The translations under genes and the position numbers were made by a program. From the NCBI GenBank assembly GCA_017847725.1, contig JAGAXW010000003.1, positions 62,001 to 126,000 on the forward strand: 64,000 nt of DNA, written 5' to 3'. This document shows positions 1 through 7,459 of the stretch, piece by piece. The notes beneath the pieces were generated by a model. That model did no database searches. It saw only the letters and a list, made by a program, of their open reading frames with translations, and was not told where the DNA came from. The stretch comes from Prevotella sp. (GTDB lineage: Bacteria > Bacteroidota > Bacteroidia > Bacteroidales > Bacteroidaceae). Numbering within the stretch: position 1 is the first letter of the stretch; each line of letters starts with the position of its first letter.

Positions 1-1
1 T

Positions 2-637
2 ACCCTGCCCGCCTACCAGACAGCTGCAGGTGCCACGGATATCATGATGCATACCATGGAACGGTATTTCTCAAACTATGAGGACATGACGCTTACGGAT
101 GCTATCTCCGAGGCGCTCCTCAGAACGGTTAAGGACGCTGTTATCACTGTTCTGCAGCATCCCGACGACTATCGCACCAGAGCGCAGATTATGTGGGCCG
201 GCTCATTGGCACACAACGACCTGACGGAATGTGGTACGGAGAAAGACTTTGCCACCCATCGGCTTGAGCATGAGCTAAGTGCCCTGTTTGGCGTCACCCA
301 TGGTGCAGGCCTGGCAGCAATCTGGCCTTCCTGGGCCCGCTATGTCAAGAGTCGACACCTGAGTCGCTTTGTCCAGTTTGCCGTCAACGTGATGGGGGTT
401 GAAAACGACTTTGCACATCCTGAGGAAACGGCAGAGCGCGGCATCTGTGCCGTAGAAGACTTCTATAGGAAGATAGGCATGCCCACCAATATTCATGAAT
501 TAATCGGACATGATATAACGGATGAAGAGCTGGATATCATGGTCGACAAATGTTCCAGAGGCGGCACTATTACGATAGGAGCCATGGAGGTGCTGGGCAC
601 AAAGGAAATGCGAGAAATCTACGAGATGGCCCGTTAG
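2..637 (+). CDS. Iron-containing alcohol dehydrogenase, C-terminal part (start outside window)
   Basis: Partial gene: the frame is open from base 2 and encodes the last 211 residues of an iron-dependent alcohol dehydrogenase of the butanol-dehydrogenase (BDH/YqhD) type. These cytosolic enzymes reduce aldehydes with NAD(P)H. The recognisable part is the metal-binding stretch around visible residues 85-104 (THRLEHELSA followed by GVTHGAGLA), which carries the family's conserved histidines; the all-helical C-terminal domain continues to the stop. The stop overlaps the stop of the convergent TRIC-like gene by three bases. Substrate cannot be told from this fragment. Confidence 0.88.
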   Translation, partial: TLPAYQTAAGATDIMMHTMERYFSNYEDMTLTDAISEALLRTVKDAVITVLQHPDDYRTRAQIMWAGSLAHNDLTECGTEKDFATHRLEHELSALFGVTHGAGLAAIWPSWARYVKSRHLSRFVQFAVNVMGVENDFAHPEETAERGICAVEDFYRKIGMPTNIHELIGHDITDEELDIMVDKCSRGGTITIGAMEVLGTKEMREIYEMAR

Positions 638-1263
638 TCAGCGGGCCACTCTCCTTTGAGCGTAGGCAGCGAGAGATGATACCTGATGGCAAGGTATCTC
701 ATCAGACACGTAACCAGGAAGGAGAATATCACCGTCACTTCAACAGAACTTCCTAACACATCTAATAGCCAATAGGTTGCACCTCCGAGTACCGATGCTA
801 TGGCGTAAATCTCCTTACGAAAAATCACGGGCTCATTGTTGAGCAGGATATCACGTATCACGCCCCCAGCCGACCCCGTGATACATCCCATGATGATGGC
901 CACCCAATAAGGCTGGCCAAAGACAAGCGACTTCTGTATGCCAGCGATGGTGAAAAGTGCCAGTCCTAATGTGTCGAAGAAGAACCAAGTATTGCTAAGG
1001 CGTTTTAGATGCTTGGCAAAAATAACGACAAAAACGAGTGCCAGCGCCGTACATATCATATAGATAGGATTGGCCATCCAGAACGGTGTCGTTCCCAGCA
1101 TGACGTCGCGGATAGTACCACCGCCGATAGCCACGGCAATGCCGCAGACATATCCGCCAAACCAGTCGAAATGCTTGGCAGCGGCGTGGCGTATGCCAGA
1201 GATGGCAAAGGCAAAGGTTCCTAAGAACTCGATGACCTGCTGTATGATGTCTTCGTAAGCCAT
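634..1263 (-). CDS. TRIC/UPF0126 family membrane protein (YadS-like)
   Basis: A 209-residue integral membrane protein of the bacterial TRIC cation channel / UPF0126 family. It shows the two-repeat layout of the family: the first half holds GTFAFAISGI then GIAVAIGGGTIRDV, and the second half repeats the pattern with LGLALFTIAGIQ and ITGSAGGVIRDIL. The glycine-rich GGGTIRD and GGVIRD segments are the pore-lining motifs of the family. Six to seven hydrophobic helices fill the whole length. Some members have been linked to glycine uptake, so the transported species is open. It starts 15 bases after rarA ends and is probably co-transcribed with it. Confidence 0.85.
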   Translation of the reverse strand: MAYEDIIQQVIEFLGTFAFAISGIRHAAAKHFDWFGGYVCGIAVAIGGGTIRDVMLGTTPFWMANPIYMICTALALVFVVIFAKHLKRLSNTWFFFDTLGLALFTIAGIQKSLVFGQPYWVAIIMGCITGSAGGVIRDILLNNEPVIFRKEIYAIASVLGGATYWLLDVLGSSVEVTVIFSFLVTCLMRYLAIRYHLSLPTLKGEWPAD

Positions 1264-1278
1264 GTCGTACTGATTTGC

Positions 1279-2556
1279 TTAATCGTCCTTGTATCGCTCT
1301 CCCCAGTAGTTGACCATACGATCGTAGAGTTTCTGCTCCGAGGGTGAATGTTGTCCATGCCACAGGCGCTCATGCTGCAGTGCATCCGGCAGATACTGCT
1401 GTGCCGTAAAATGTCCAGCATAGTCGTGCGGATAGCGGTAGCCGTCGCTGTAGCCCAGGTCCTTCATCAGCTGGGTGGGTGCATTGCGCAGATGCAACGG
1501 CACAGGCTGATTGCCAGTGCGCTGAACGAGTTCGAGGGCCGAACCGATACCCATATAGGCGGAGTTACTCTTGGGCGACGTGGCCAGATATACGGCACAC
1601 TCTGCCAACGGTATGCGCCCCTCGGGCCACCCTATCTTCATCACGGCATCGAAGGCGGCGTTGGCCAGCAACAGCGCATTGGGGTTGGCCAGTCCGATAT
1701 CCTCGGCAGCGGAGATAATCATACGGCGTGCGATAAACTGAGGGTCTTCCCCACCCTCTATCATACGAGCCATCCAGTAGAGTGCGGCGTCAGGGTCGGA
1801 GCCGCGTATCGACTTGATAAAGGCAGAAATGATGTCGTAGTGCATCTCTCCGTCCTTGTCGTAAGCCAGAGGGTTCTGCTGCAGATAGTTGCTGACCAGT
1901 TCGTCGGTGATGACGACAGGCTCTGTCGCAGCCGACTCGACGACCAACTCCAGGATATTAAGCAGCTTGCGGGCATCGCCACCGCTGAAACGCATCATGG
2001 CAGCCGTCTCCTTGAGCTCTATCTTCTTCTCACGCAGTATGATGTCTTTGGTGATGGCGCGCTGTAGCAGTTCCTCCAGATCGGCCTTGTCCAGCGACTT
2101 CAGCACATAGAGCTGGCAGCGCGAAAGCAGCGGGCGTATTACTTCGAACGAGGGATTCTCGGTGGTAGCGCCAATCAGCGTCACGGTACCTTTCTCCACA
2201 GCCCCCAGCAGCGAGTCCTGCTGCGACTTTGAGAAACGGTGTATCTCGTCGATGAAGAGTATGGGCGACGCCTCGTTGAAGAATCGCGTCTTCTGGGCCC
2301 GCTCTATCACGTCGCGCACATCCTTGACGCCACTGGTGACTGCAGACAGTGTATAGAATGGTGTCTTTAGCCGGTTGGCGATGATTTGTGCCAAGGTGGT
2401 CTTGCCCACCCCCGGGGGGCCCCAGAGTATGAACGAAGAGATGCGTCCTGCGTCAATCATGTTGCGCAGCACAGCACCTTTGCCCACCAGGTGTTTCTGT
2501 CCGATATAGTCGTCGAGCGTGCGGGGCCGCAGTCTTTCTGCTAATGGTTCTGACAT
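1279..2556 (-). CDS. rarA: Replication-associated recombination protein A (MgsA-like AAA+ ATPase)
   Basis: AAA+ ATPase of the RarA/MgsA/WRNIP1 family, which acts at stalled replication forks and on gapped DNA together with RecA and SSB. Residues 1-20 hold the family start MSEPLAERLRPRTLDDYIGQ. The Walker A motif is GPPGVGKTT, Walker B is LFIDEIHRF, sensor 1 is IGATTENPSFE, and the C-terminal tetramerisation region (PSEQKLYDRMVNYWGERY at the end) is present, so the protein is full length at 425 residues. The frame can be extended four codons to a TTG at 2568, but the ATG at 2556 matches the family start and follows a good promoter. Confidence 0.95.
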   Translation of the reverse strand: MSEPLAERLRPRTLDDYIGQKHLVGKGAVLRNMIDAGRISSFILWGPPGVGKTTLAQIIANRLKTPFYTLSAVTSGVKDVRDVIERAQKTRFFNEASPILFIDEIHRFSKSQQDSLLGAVEKGTVTLIGATTENPSFEVIRPLLSRCQLYVLKSLDKADLEELLQRAITKDIILREKKIELKETAAMMRFSGGDARKLLNILELVVESAATEPVVITDELVSNYLQQNPLAYDKDGEMHYDIISAFIKSIRGSDPDAALYWMARMIEGGEDPQFIARRMIISAAEDIGLANPNALLLANAAFDAVMKIGWPEGRIPLAECAVYLATSPKSNSAYMGIGSALELVQRTGNQPVPLHLRNAPTQLMKDLGYSDGYRYPHDYAGHFTAQQYLPDALQHERLWHGQHSPSEQKLYDRMVNYWGERYKDD

Positions 2557-2564
2557 AATTGAAC

Positions 2565-2597
2565 GCAAAGGTAGTAGTATTTTGCGAAAATTGCAAA
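2565..2597 (-). promoter_or_regulatory. Promoter of rarA
   Basis: On the minus strand, TTTG at 2597-2594 is followed after 20 bases by TACCTTTGC at 2573-2565, a full match to the Bacteroidota housekeeping promoter. The predicted transcript begins very close to the rarA ATG at 2556. Confidence 0.7.
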
Positions 2598-2614
2598 AAT
2601 TATCCGTGAAAAAC

Positions 2615-2646
2615 TTGTAAATAGGAAATAAAGTATGTACATTTGC
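2615..2646 (+). promoter_or_regulatory. Promoter of the 2680 gene
   Basis: TTG at 2615-2617, 20-base gap, then TACATTTGC at 2638-2646, matching the Bacteroidota -33/-7 form. It is divergent from the rarA promoter and lies 34 bases before the ATG at 2680. Confidence 0.65.
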
Positions 2647-2679
2647 ACAGAAAAGTTTTTATAACCCCACTTATAATTT

Positions 2680-3480
2680 ATGAAAGAGACAGCATCAAAC
2701 AAGACACTTAACCTCAAGTCACTGACCAAGAGCACAGTTTGGGATATTCAGGAGAACGACATCTTCCGTATGTTGGAAACGGCAGAAAAAGATGCAGAAA
2801 TCAAGGATAACCTGCGCCATTATGCTGACATCATCCGCAGCGCATTCATGATTGAGGAGATCAAGGACGAAAGTAAGCTCCTGAGAGAAAAATATACAAA
2901 GCTGGGTTACAAGGTAGGTGCCGTGAAGTTGGCTGAAGACACTAAAGTAGTATGGGCCATCAAGAAGCGTCCCATCGTGCGTGTTACCGACCTTACCTAC
3001 GAGAATATACGCCACATCTCTGCTGCCAAGCTGATTGAGGTACTCGACCGTAACTTCGGCGGCGGTTGGGATTCGCTGTCACAGTCTATACAAGACATCA
3101 TCGAGAGCGGTTTCGACATCTCTACCACTACCCTTCCCAAAGACCGCCTGCACAAGAAGGGCGGCATGTACGACAAGAAGGTGGCCGACGGCTATGAAGT
3201 GCTTGAAGTAGAGAAAGGCACATGGGTGGAAGCTATCTTTGCCAAGCTGAAGCCTGAGATTATCAAGCCGCGCATGAAGTTCGACGACACGCGCAACGAA
3301 GACGACGAGGACGACGACCTGCCGGAAGACGACTACAACCGTCCTGACGAAGACGACATTGAGGTCGACGAGCCCAACGACGACGAAATCAACGAGAACA
3401 ACTACCGTACGACGTTTGCCATCGAGCCCGACGCCGACGAAGACGCAGAGAGCCTGTCCGACTATATCGCCGACGAATAG
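2680..3480 (+). CDS. Hypothetical protein with acidic C-terminal tail
   Basis: A 266-residue soluble protein that I do not recognise by function. The first about 200 residues are a mixed charged region with no signal peptide or membrane segment. From about residue 205 to the end the protein is extremely acidic, with runs such as NEDDEDDDLPEDD, suggesting a disordered tail that could bind a basic partner. It has its own promoter and a 46-base gap to hppA. No terminator is visible between the two, so they may be co-transcribed. I have an impression of similar proteins in Bacteroidales but cannot test it here. Confidence 0.75.
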   Translation: MKETASNKTLNLKSLTKSTVWDIQENDIFRMLETAEKDAEIKDNLRHYADIIRSAFMIEEIKDESKLLREKYTKLGYKVGAVKLAEDTKVVWAIKKRPIVRVTDLTYENIRHISAAKLIEVLDRNFGGGWDSLSQSIQDIIESGFDISTTTLPKDRLHKKGGMYDKKVADGYEVLEVEKGTWVEAIFAKLKPEIIKPRMKFDDTRNEDDEDDDLPEDDYNRPDEDDIEVDEPNDDEINENNYRTTFAIEPDADEDAESLSDYIADE

Positions 3481-3526
3481 AGTCTCTATGCCCACCAAGA
3501 CACTATTTCTTAGCTAAATAAACAAT

Positions 3527-5719
3527 ATGAATATTCCAAATGTATTTTGGCTGATACCTTTGGCCTCGCTGGTGGCATTAGGTATGGCCTACACCTTCTT
3601 TTGTCAGATGATGAAGGAGGACGAGGGCACTCCTCGTATGCGAGAAATCGCACTTTACGTTCGCAAAGGCGCCATGGCTTATCTGAAACAGCAGTACAAG
3701 GTGGTGGCCATCGTCTTCGTCGTACTCTGCGCACTATTTGCCTTTATGGCCTATGTGCTGCACGTACAGAATCCCTGGGTACCCTTCGCCTTCCTGACGG
3801 GTGGTTTCTTCTCGGGTCTGGCAGGCTTCTTCGGCATGAAGACAGCCACCTACGCCTCGGCACGTACTGCCAATGCAGCACGCAAGAGTCTGAACAGCGG
3901 TCTGAGAGTGGCCTTCCGCTCCGGCGCCGTGATGGGCCTTACGGTGGTAGGCCTGGGCCTGCTCGACATCGCCCTGTGGTTTATCGTACTGAACATCTTC
4001 GACACCGACGGACTCATCTCCATCACCACCACCATGCTCACCTTCGGCATGGGTGCTTCCACCCAGGCGCTCTTTGCCCGCGTCGGAGGCGGCATCTACA
4101 CCAAGGCTGCCGACGTGGGGGCCGACATCGTAGGCAAGGTCGAAGCAGACATTCCTGAGGACGACCCTCGCAATCCCGCTACCATTGCCGACAACGTGGG
4201 TGACAACGTGGGCGACGTGGCTGGTATGGGTGCCGACCTCTACGAGAGCTACTGCGGTTCCGTGCTGTCTACGGCTGCACTGGGCGCCTCGGCCTTTGCC
4301 GCCAGTTCTGTCGAGGGCATGCAGCTCAAGGCTGTCATCGCCCCGATGCTCATTGCCGCCGTAGGCGTATTCCTCTCGTTGATAGGCATCTTCATGGTGC
4401 GCACCAAGGAGGAAGCCGGCATGAAGGACCTGTTACACTCCCTGTCTGTAGGCACCAACGTCAGCGCCATTCTCATCGCCGGCGCCACCTTCTGCATCCT
4501 CTATCTGCTGGACATCGACAACTGGCTGGGGCTCTCGTTCTCCGTCATCTCCGGACTGGCGGCAGGTGTCATCATCGGCCAGGCCACCGAATACTACACG
4601 TCGCACAGCTACAAACCGACTCAGAAGATTTCTGAAGCCGGACTGACTGGTTCGGCCACCGTTATTATAAAAGGTATAGGAACAGGCATGATATCAACCT
4701 GCATCCCTGTCGTCACCATTGGCGTAGCCATCATGCTGAGCTATGCCTTCGCCAACGGCTTCGACCTGTCCATGTCGTCAGAGAGTCTGTCACATGGCTT
4801 ATACGGCATTGGCATCGCCGCCGTGGGCATGCTCTCCACACTGGGCATCACGCTGGCCACCGACGCCTATGGCCCCATCGCCGACAATGCTGGCGGCAAT
4901 GCTGAGATGAGCGAGCTGGGCGAAGATATACGCCATCGCACCGACGCCCTCGACGCCCTCGGCAACACCACGGCAGCCACCGGCAAGGGCTTTGCCATCG
5001 GCTCTGCCGCCCTTACCGCCCTGGCCCTGCTGGCCTCTTATATAGAAGAGGTAAAGATAGCCATGGAGCGTGCAGGCGTGATGATGCATAACGTCAAGGG
5101 AGAGGTTATCACAGCCTCTCAGGCCACGATACCCGACTTCATGAACTACTTCCAGGTCAACCTGATGAATCCCAAGGTGCTCGTCGGGGCCTTCATTGGT
5201 GGTATGGCTGCCTTCCTCTTCTGCGGACTCACGATGGAGGCCGTAGGCCGTGCTGCCCAGAAGATGGTCGAAGAGGTGCGCCGCCAGTTCCGCGAGATAG
5301 CCGGCATTCTCGAGGGCAAAGCCACTCCCGACTACGGCTCCTGCGTAGAGATTTCCACACGAGCTGCTCAGCATGAGATGATATTTCCTTCGTTGCTCGC
5401 CATCGCCATCCCCATCGTTGTCGGTGTCGTATTGGGCGTTGCCGGCGTACTCGGGCTCCTCGTGGGCGGTCTCACCTGCGGCTTCACGCTGGCGGTGTTC
5501 ATGGCGAATGCCGGCGGTGCATGGGACAATGCCAAGAAGATGGTCGAAGAAGGCCATTTCGGTGGCAAGGGCTCCTTCGCCCACAAGGCCACCATCGTTG
5601 GCGACACCGTGGGCGACCCGTTTAAGGACACCAGCGGTCCGTCGCTGAACATCCTCATCAAGTTGATGTCGATGGTCTCTATCGTCATGGCCGGCCTGAC
5701 CGTACTCTTTATACAATAA
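3527..5719 (+). CDS. hppA: Membrane-bound sodium/proton-translocating pyrophosphatase, K+-dependent type
   Basis: Membrane-integral pyrophosphatase of 730 residues that couples PPi hydrolysis to pumping of Na+ and/or H+ across the inner membrane. The substrate-binding acidic motifs are intact: DVGADIVGKVEADIPEDDP, DNVGDNVGDVAGMGADLYES and, near the C-terminus, GDTVGDPFKDTSGPSLN. The determinant of potassium dependence is readable: the segment GNTTAATGKG carries alanine where K+-independent enzymes carry lysine, so this is predicted to be K+-dependent. In Bacteroides such enzymes pump sodium, in some cases together with protons. About sixteen hydrophobic helices are present. An intrinsic terminator follows directly. 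Confidence 0.96.
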   Translation: MNIPNVFWLIPLASLVALGMAYTFFCQMMKEDEGTPRMREIALYVRKGAMAYLKQQYKVVAIVFVVLCALFAFMAYVLHVQNPWVPFAFLTGGFFSGLAGFFGMKTATYASARTANAARKSLNSGLRVAFRSGAVMGLTVVGLGLLDIALWFIVLNIFDTDGLISITTTMLTFGMGASTQALFARVGGGIYTKAADVGADIVGKVEADIPEDDPRNPATIADNVGDNVGDVAGMGADLYESYCGSVLSTAALGASAFAASSVEGMQLKAVIAPMLIAAVGVFLSLIGIFMVRTKEEAGMKDLLHSLSVGTNVSAILIAGATFCILYLLDIDNWLGLSFSVISGLAAGVIIGQATEYYTSHSYKPTQKISEAGLTGSATVIIKGIGTGMISTCIPVVTIGVAIMLSYAFANGFDLSMSSESLSHGLYGIGIAAVGMLSTLGITLATDAYGPIADNAGGNAEMSELGEDIRHRTDALDALGNTTAATGKGFAIGSAALTALALLASYIEEVKIAMERAGVMMHNVKGEVITASQATIPDFMNYFQVNLMNPKVLVGAFIGGMAAFLFCGLTMEAVGRAAQKMVEEVRRQFREIAGILEGKATPDYGSCVEISTRAAQHEMIFPSLLAIAIPIVVGVVLGVAGVLGLLVGGLTCGFTLAVFMANAGGAWDNAKKMVEEGHFGGKGSFAHKATIVGDTVGDPFKDTSGPSLNILIKLMSMVSIVMAGLTVLFIQ

Positions 5720-5733
5720 TAGCACGAAATCAG

Positions 5734-5785
5734 AAGAAAAGAGTTCCAAATTTCTTATCGGGACTCTTTTCTTTTATTTTTTTGA
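5734..5785 (+). terminator. Intrinsic terminator of hppA
   Basis: AAGAAAAGAGT at 5734-5744 pairs with ACTCTTTTCTT at 5763-5773, with extra TCC/GGG pairing, followed by a T-rich run. Confidence 0.8.
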
Positions 5786-5803
5786 AAAAAACTTTGGAAA
5801 AAG

Positions 5804-5836
5804 TTTGGTGGTATCAAAATAAACCCGTACCTTTGC
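5804..5836 (+). promoter_or_regulatory. Promoter of tRNA-Lys
   Basis: TTTG at 5804-5807, 20-base gap, TACCTTTGC at 5828-5836; 20 bases before the tRNA. Confidence 0.7.
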
Positions 5837-5856
5837 ACCCGCAATTCAGAAATGAA

Positions 5857-5929
5857 GCACCCGTAGCTCAGTTGGTAGAGCACCTGACTCTTAATCAGGG
5901 TGTCCAGGGTTCGAACCCCTGCGGGTGTA
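5857..5929 (+). tRNA. tRNA-Lys (CTT)
   Basis: A 73-base cloverleaf. The acceptor arm pairs GCACCCG (5857-5863) with CGGGTGT (5922-5928), with a G-U end pair and discriminator A. The D arm has GCTCAGTTGGTAGAGC, the anticodon loop is CTCTTAA with anticodon CTT, and the T loop has GGTTCGAACCCC. CCA is not encoded. The defence island begins just beyond it. Confidence 0.95.
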
Positions 5930-5935
5930 CAAAGC

Positions 5936-5970
5936 AAAAGAGGTAAACATTCAAAGTTTACCTCTTTTTT
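5936..5970. terminator. Intrinsic terminator after tRNA-Lys, facing the defence operon
   Basis: AAAAGAGGTAAAC (5936-5948) pairs with GTTTACCTCTTTT (5956-5968) over a 7-base loop, then a T run. A-rich sequence on the other side means it could also stop the convergent GIY-YIG operon. Confidence 0.85.
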
Positions 5971-6015
5971 GTTCTACTAGCATACCATTCTTCCCCTATG
6001 GGCACGACGGTTGAT

Positions 6016-7224
6016 TTACACATGTTCAAGTATGGCACCAAGATAATACTCAACGATACCATCAGCATATTTCGTGTCAACGACTTGTACCAAGGCGCTC
6101 TCACGATCTTTATGATAGCCAACAAAAAGTCGGAGGGCATCGTATCTGCGAAGATACCGCTTGCCGTCAGCTTCATCTATATATGTGTATTTATTGAGAG
6201 TCGTTTGTTTCAATTCCCTATATTCCACCTTCTTAGTTCCATTGATGATTTCATCGAAATACCGCTTTTTAATATTAAGCGACAGCACCCTCATGTCCTT
6301 GGTGTTGAATGTAGATTCCTTCTTGACAATTCTCTTTTCAAGACATTGCATCTCGGGGTTATAAGTATATCCAGTGATTGAACCATCCGTCACCTTCTCT
6401 ATGATAACATTCACAACATCCAAAGGAACCACAAACCATTCCTGGGGCTCATGGCTGATACCCTTATCATCAACAACCGTCACGTGGAATTGCACAACTC
6501 TCAGTATCTGATGTATCAAATCCTCAAACTTCTGAGAGTTCAGATTCACGACCTTATAGGTTGCCACTATCTTTACAGGAGCCATAAGATAGGTCGGTTC
6601 GTGGGCGGCATTAGCCACACGCTCTTCCACCGTGTTCGTAGAGAATCCAATCTTGTATAAATCCTTTTGGCGCTTGATGGCAGGATTATCAGACAGAGAG
6701 CTCAAAACGTAGATATAGCCCGTCACCTTGTCACCGTCCGTCAAGTCTGCATTGCTGAAGAACTTTTCCTCACTTTCTTCTTGTAATTCCGTTACTGCAT
6801 AGCCATTGCTGACAACATTCTTGCGAAGTGTCTGTAACAGGATATCCGATTCTGTGCCATTTTCATATATGCAGCGCGTTCTGCCGTCTGGCAAGGAATT
6901 GCTACTTTGCTTTTTCTCACCAATCATCTCCAACAACAACATTTGGCCATCCACAATATAGTAGTGACCAGGCAATAGGTTAATCGTCTTTGATACTTTT
7001 ACCAGGCTCCGCTTACCGCGCCTCAAGTCTCGATGCACTTGCTGGAACAACGGACGATATTCGTCAAAATTCTCACATAACTTATGCTGGGCTACATAAT
7101 CTGCCTTGTTCTTTTTCATAGCCTTCCGCATGTCCTTTGGAATATCGAATAGTTCTGCTTCCCTATTCGAAATCTCCAACAAAGGGTCGTCAAAGATGTC
7201 TTCTAACTCCTTATCAATATTCAT
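6016..7224 (-). CDS. GIY-YIG (T5orf172-type) nuclease with C-terminal ASCH-like domain, YeeC-like
   Basis: A 402-residue protein, probably the nuclease or effector arm of the system upstream. Residues 1-15 carry KELEDIFDDPLL. A middle region (about 30-160) has the family pattern of FxxYxPLFQQVHRDLRRGKR and RCIYENGTESDILLQTL. Residues about 175-250 form the GIY-YIG fold of the T5orf172 type: GYIYVL, then DLYKIGFST and an ERV arginine. The last 95 residues start MRVLSLNIKKRYFDEII and look like an ASCH/PUA-type domain. The start at 7224 is chosen because its ATGA overlaps the stop of the preceding small gene; an upstream start at 7326 would run through that gene out of frame. The same order of methylase, helicase and GIY-YIG protein is known in Bacillus subtilis yeeA-yeeB-yeeC. 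Confidence 0.85.
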   Translation of the reverse strand: MNIDKELEDIFDDPLLEISNREAELFDIPKDMRKAMKKNKADYVAQHKLCENFDEYRPLFQQVHRDLRRGKRSLVKVSKTINLLPGHYYIVDGQMLLLEMIGEKKQSSNSLPDGRTRCIYENGTESDILLQTLRKNVVSNGYAVTELQEESEEKFFSNADLTDGDKVTGYIYVLSSLSDNPAIKRQKDLYKIGFSTNTVEERVANAAHEPTYLMAPVKIVATYKVVNLNSQKFEDLIHQILRVVQFHVTVVDDKGISHEPQEWFVVPLDVVNVIIEKVTDGSITGYTYNPEMQCLEKRIVKKESTFNTKDMRVLSLNIKKRYFDEIINGTKKVEYRELKQTTLNKYTYIDEADGKRYLRRYDALRLFVGYHKDRESALVQVVDTKYADGIVEYYLGAILEHV

Positions 7225-7454
7225 ACCACAAAACCTTTCTGTCTTAAAGAAGTCATTGCTGCCCACATCATTTTTTCCTTCAGTGCTCCACTCTCTTTCG
7301 GTTCTCGACCATTTTGTTCCATCCATGTCCTCACCTTCTGCAGTTTCTGACTCATCCTGTCATCTGCTGTTGGAGCCATTACCTTAGGACGAACCCCATC
7401 CAACAATGGGTCGTCGAAAATATCCAATAGTTCTTTTGGCCATTCCATACTCAT
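7221..7454 (-). CDS. Small protein: split-off N-terminal module of the GIY-YIG partner
   Basis: A 77-residue protein between helicase and GIY-YIG gene: it starts 5 bases after the helicase stop and ends with an ATGA overlap into the GIY-YIG gene. Residues 5-16 read PKELLDIFDDPL, almost the same as KELEDIFDDPLL at the start of the next protein. The rest (KVRTWMEQNGREP and following helices) resembles the extreme N-terminal region that, from my knowledge of the family, single-chain GIY-YIG homologues carry. I infer that the usual long N-terminus is here encoded as a separate subunit. An ATG two codons downstream is an equally possible start. Confidence 0.75.
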   Translation of the reverse strand: MSMEWPKELLDIFDDPLLDGVRPKVMAPTADDRMSQKLQKVRTWMEQNGREPKESGALKEKMMWAAMTSLRQKGFVV

Positions 7455-7459
7455 ACATA

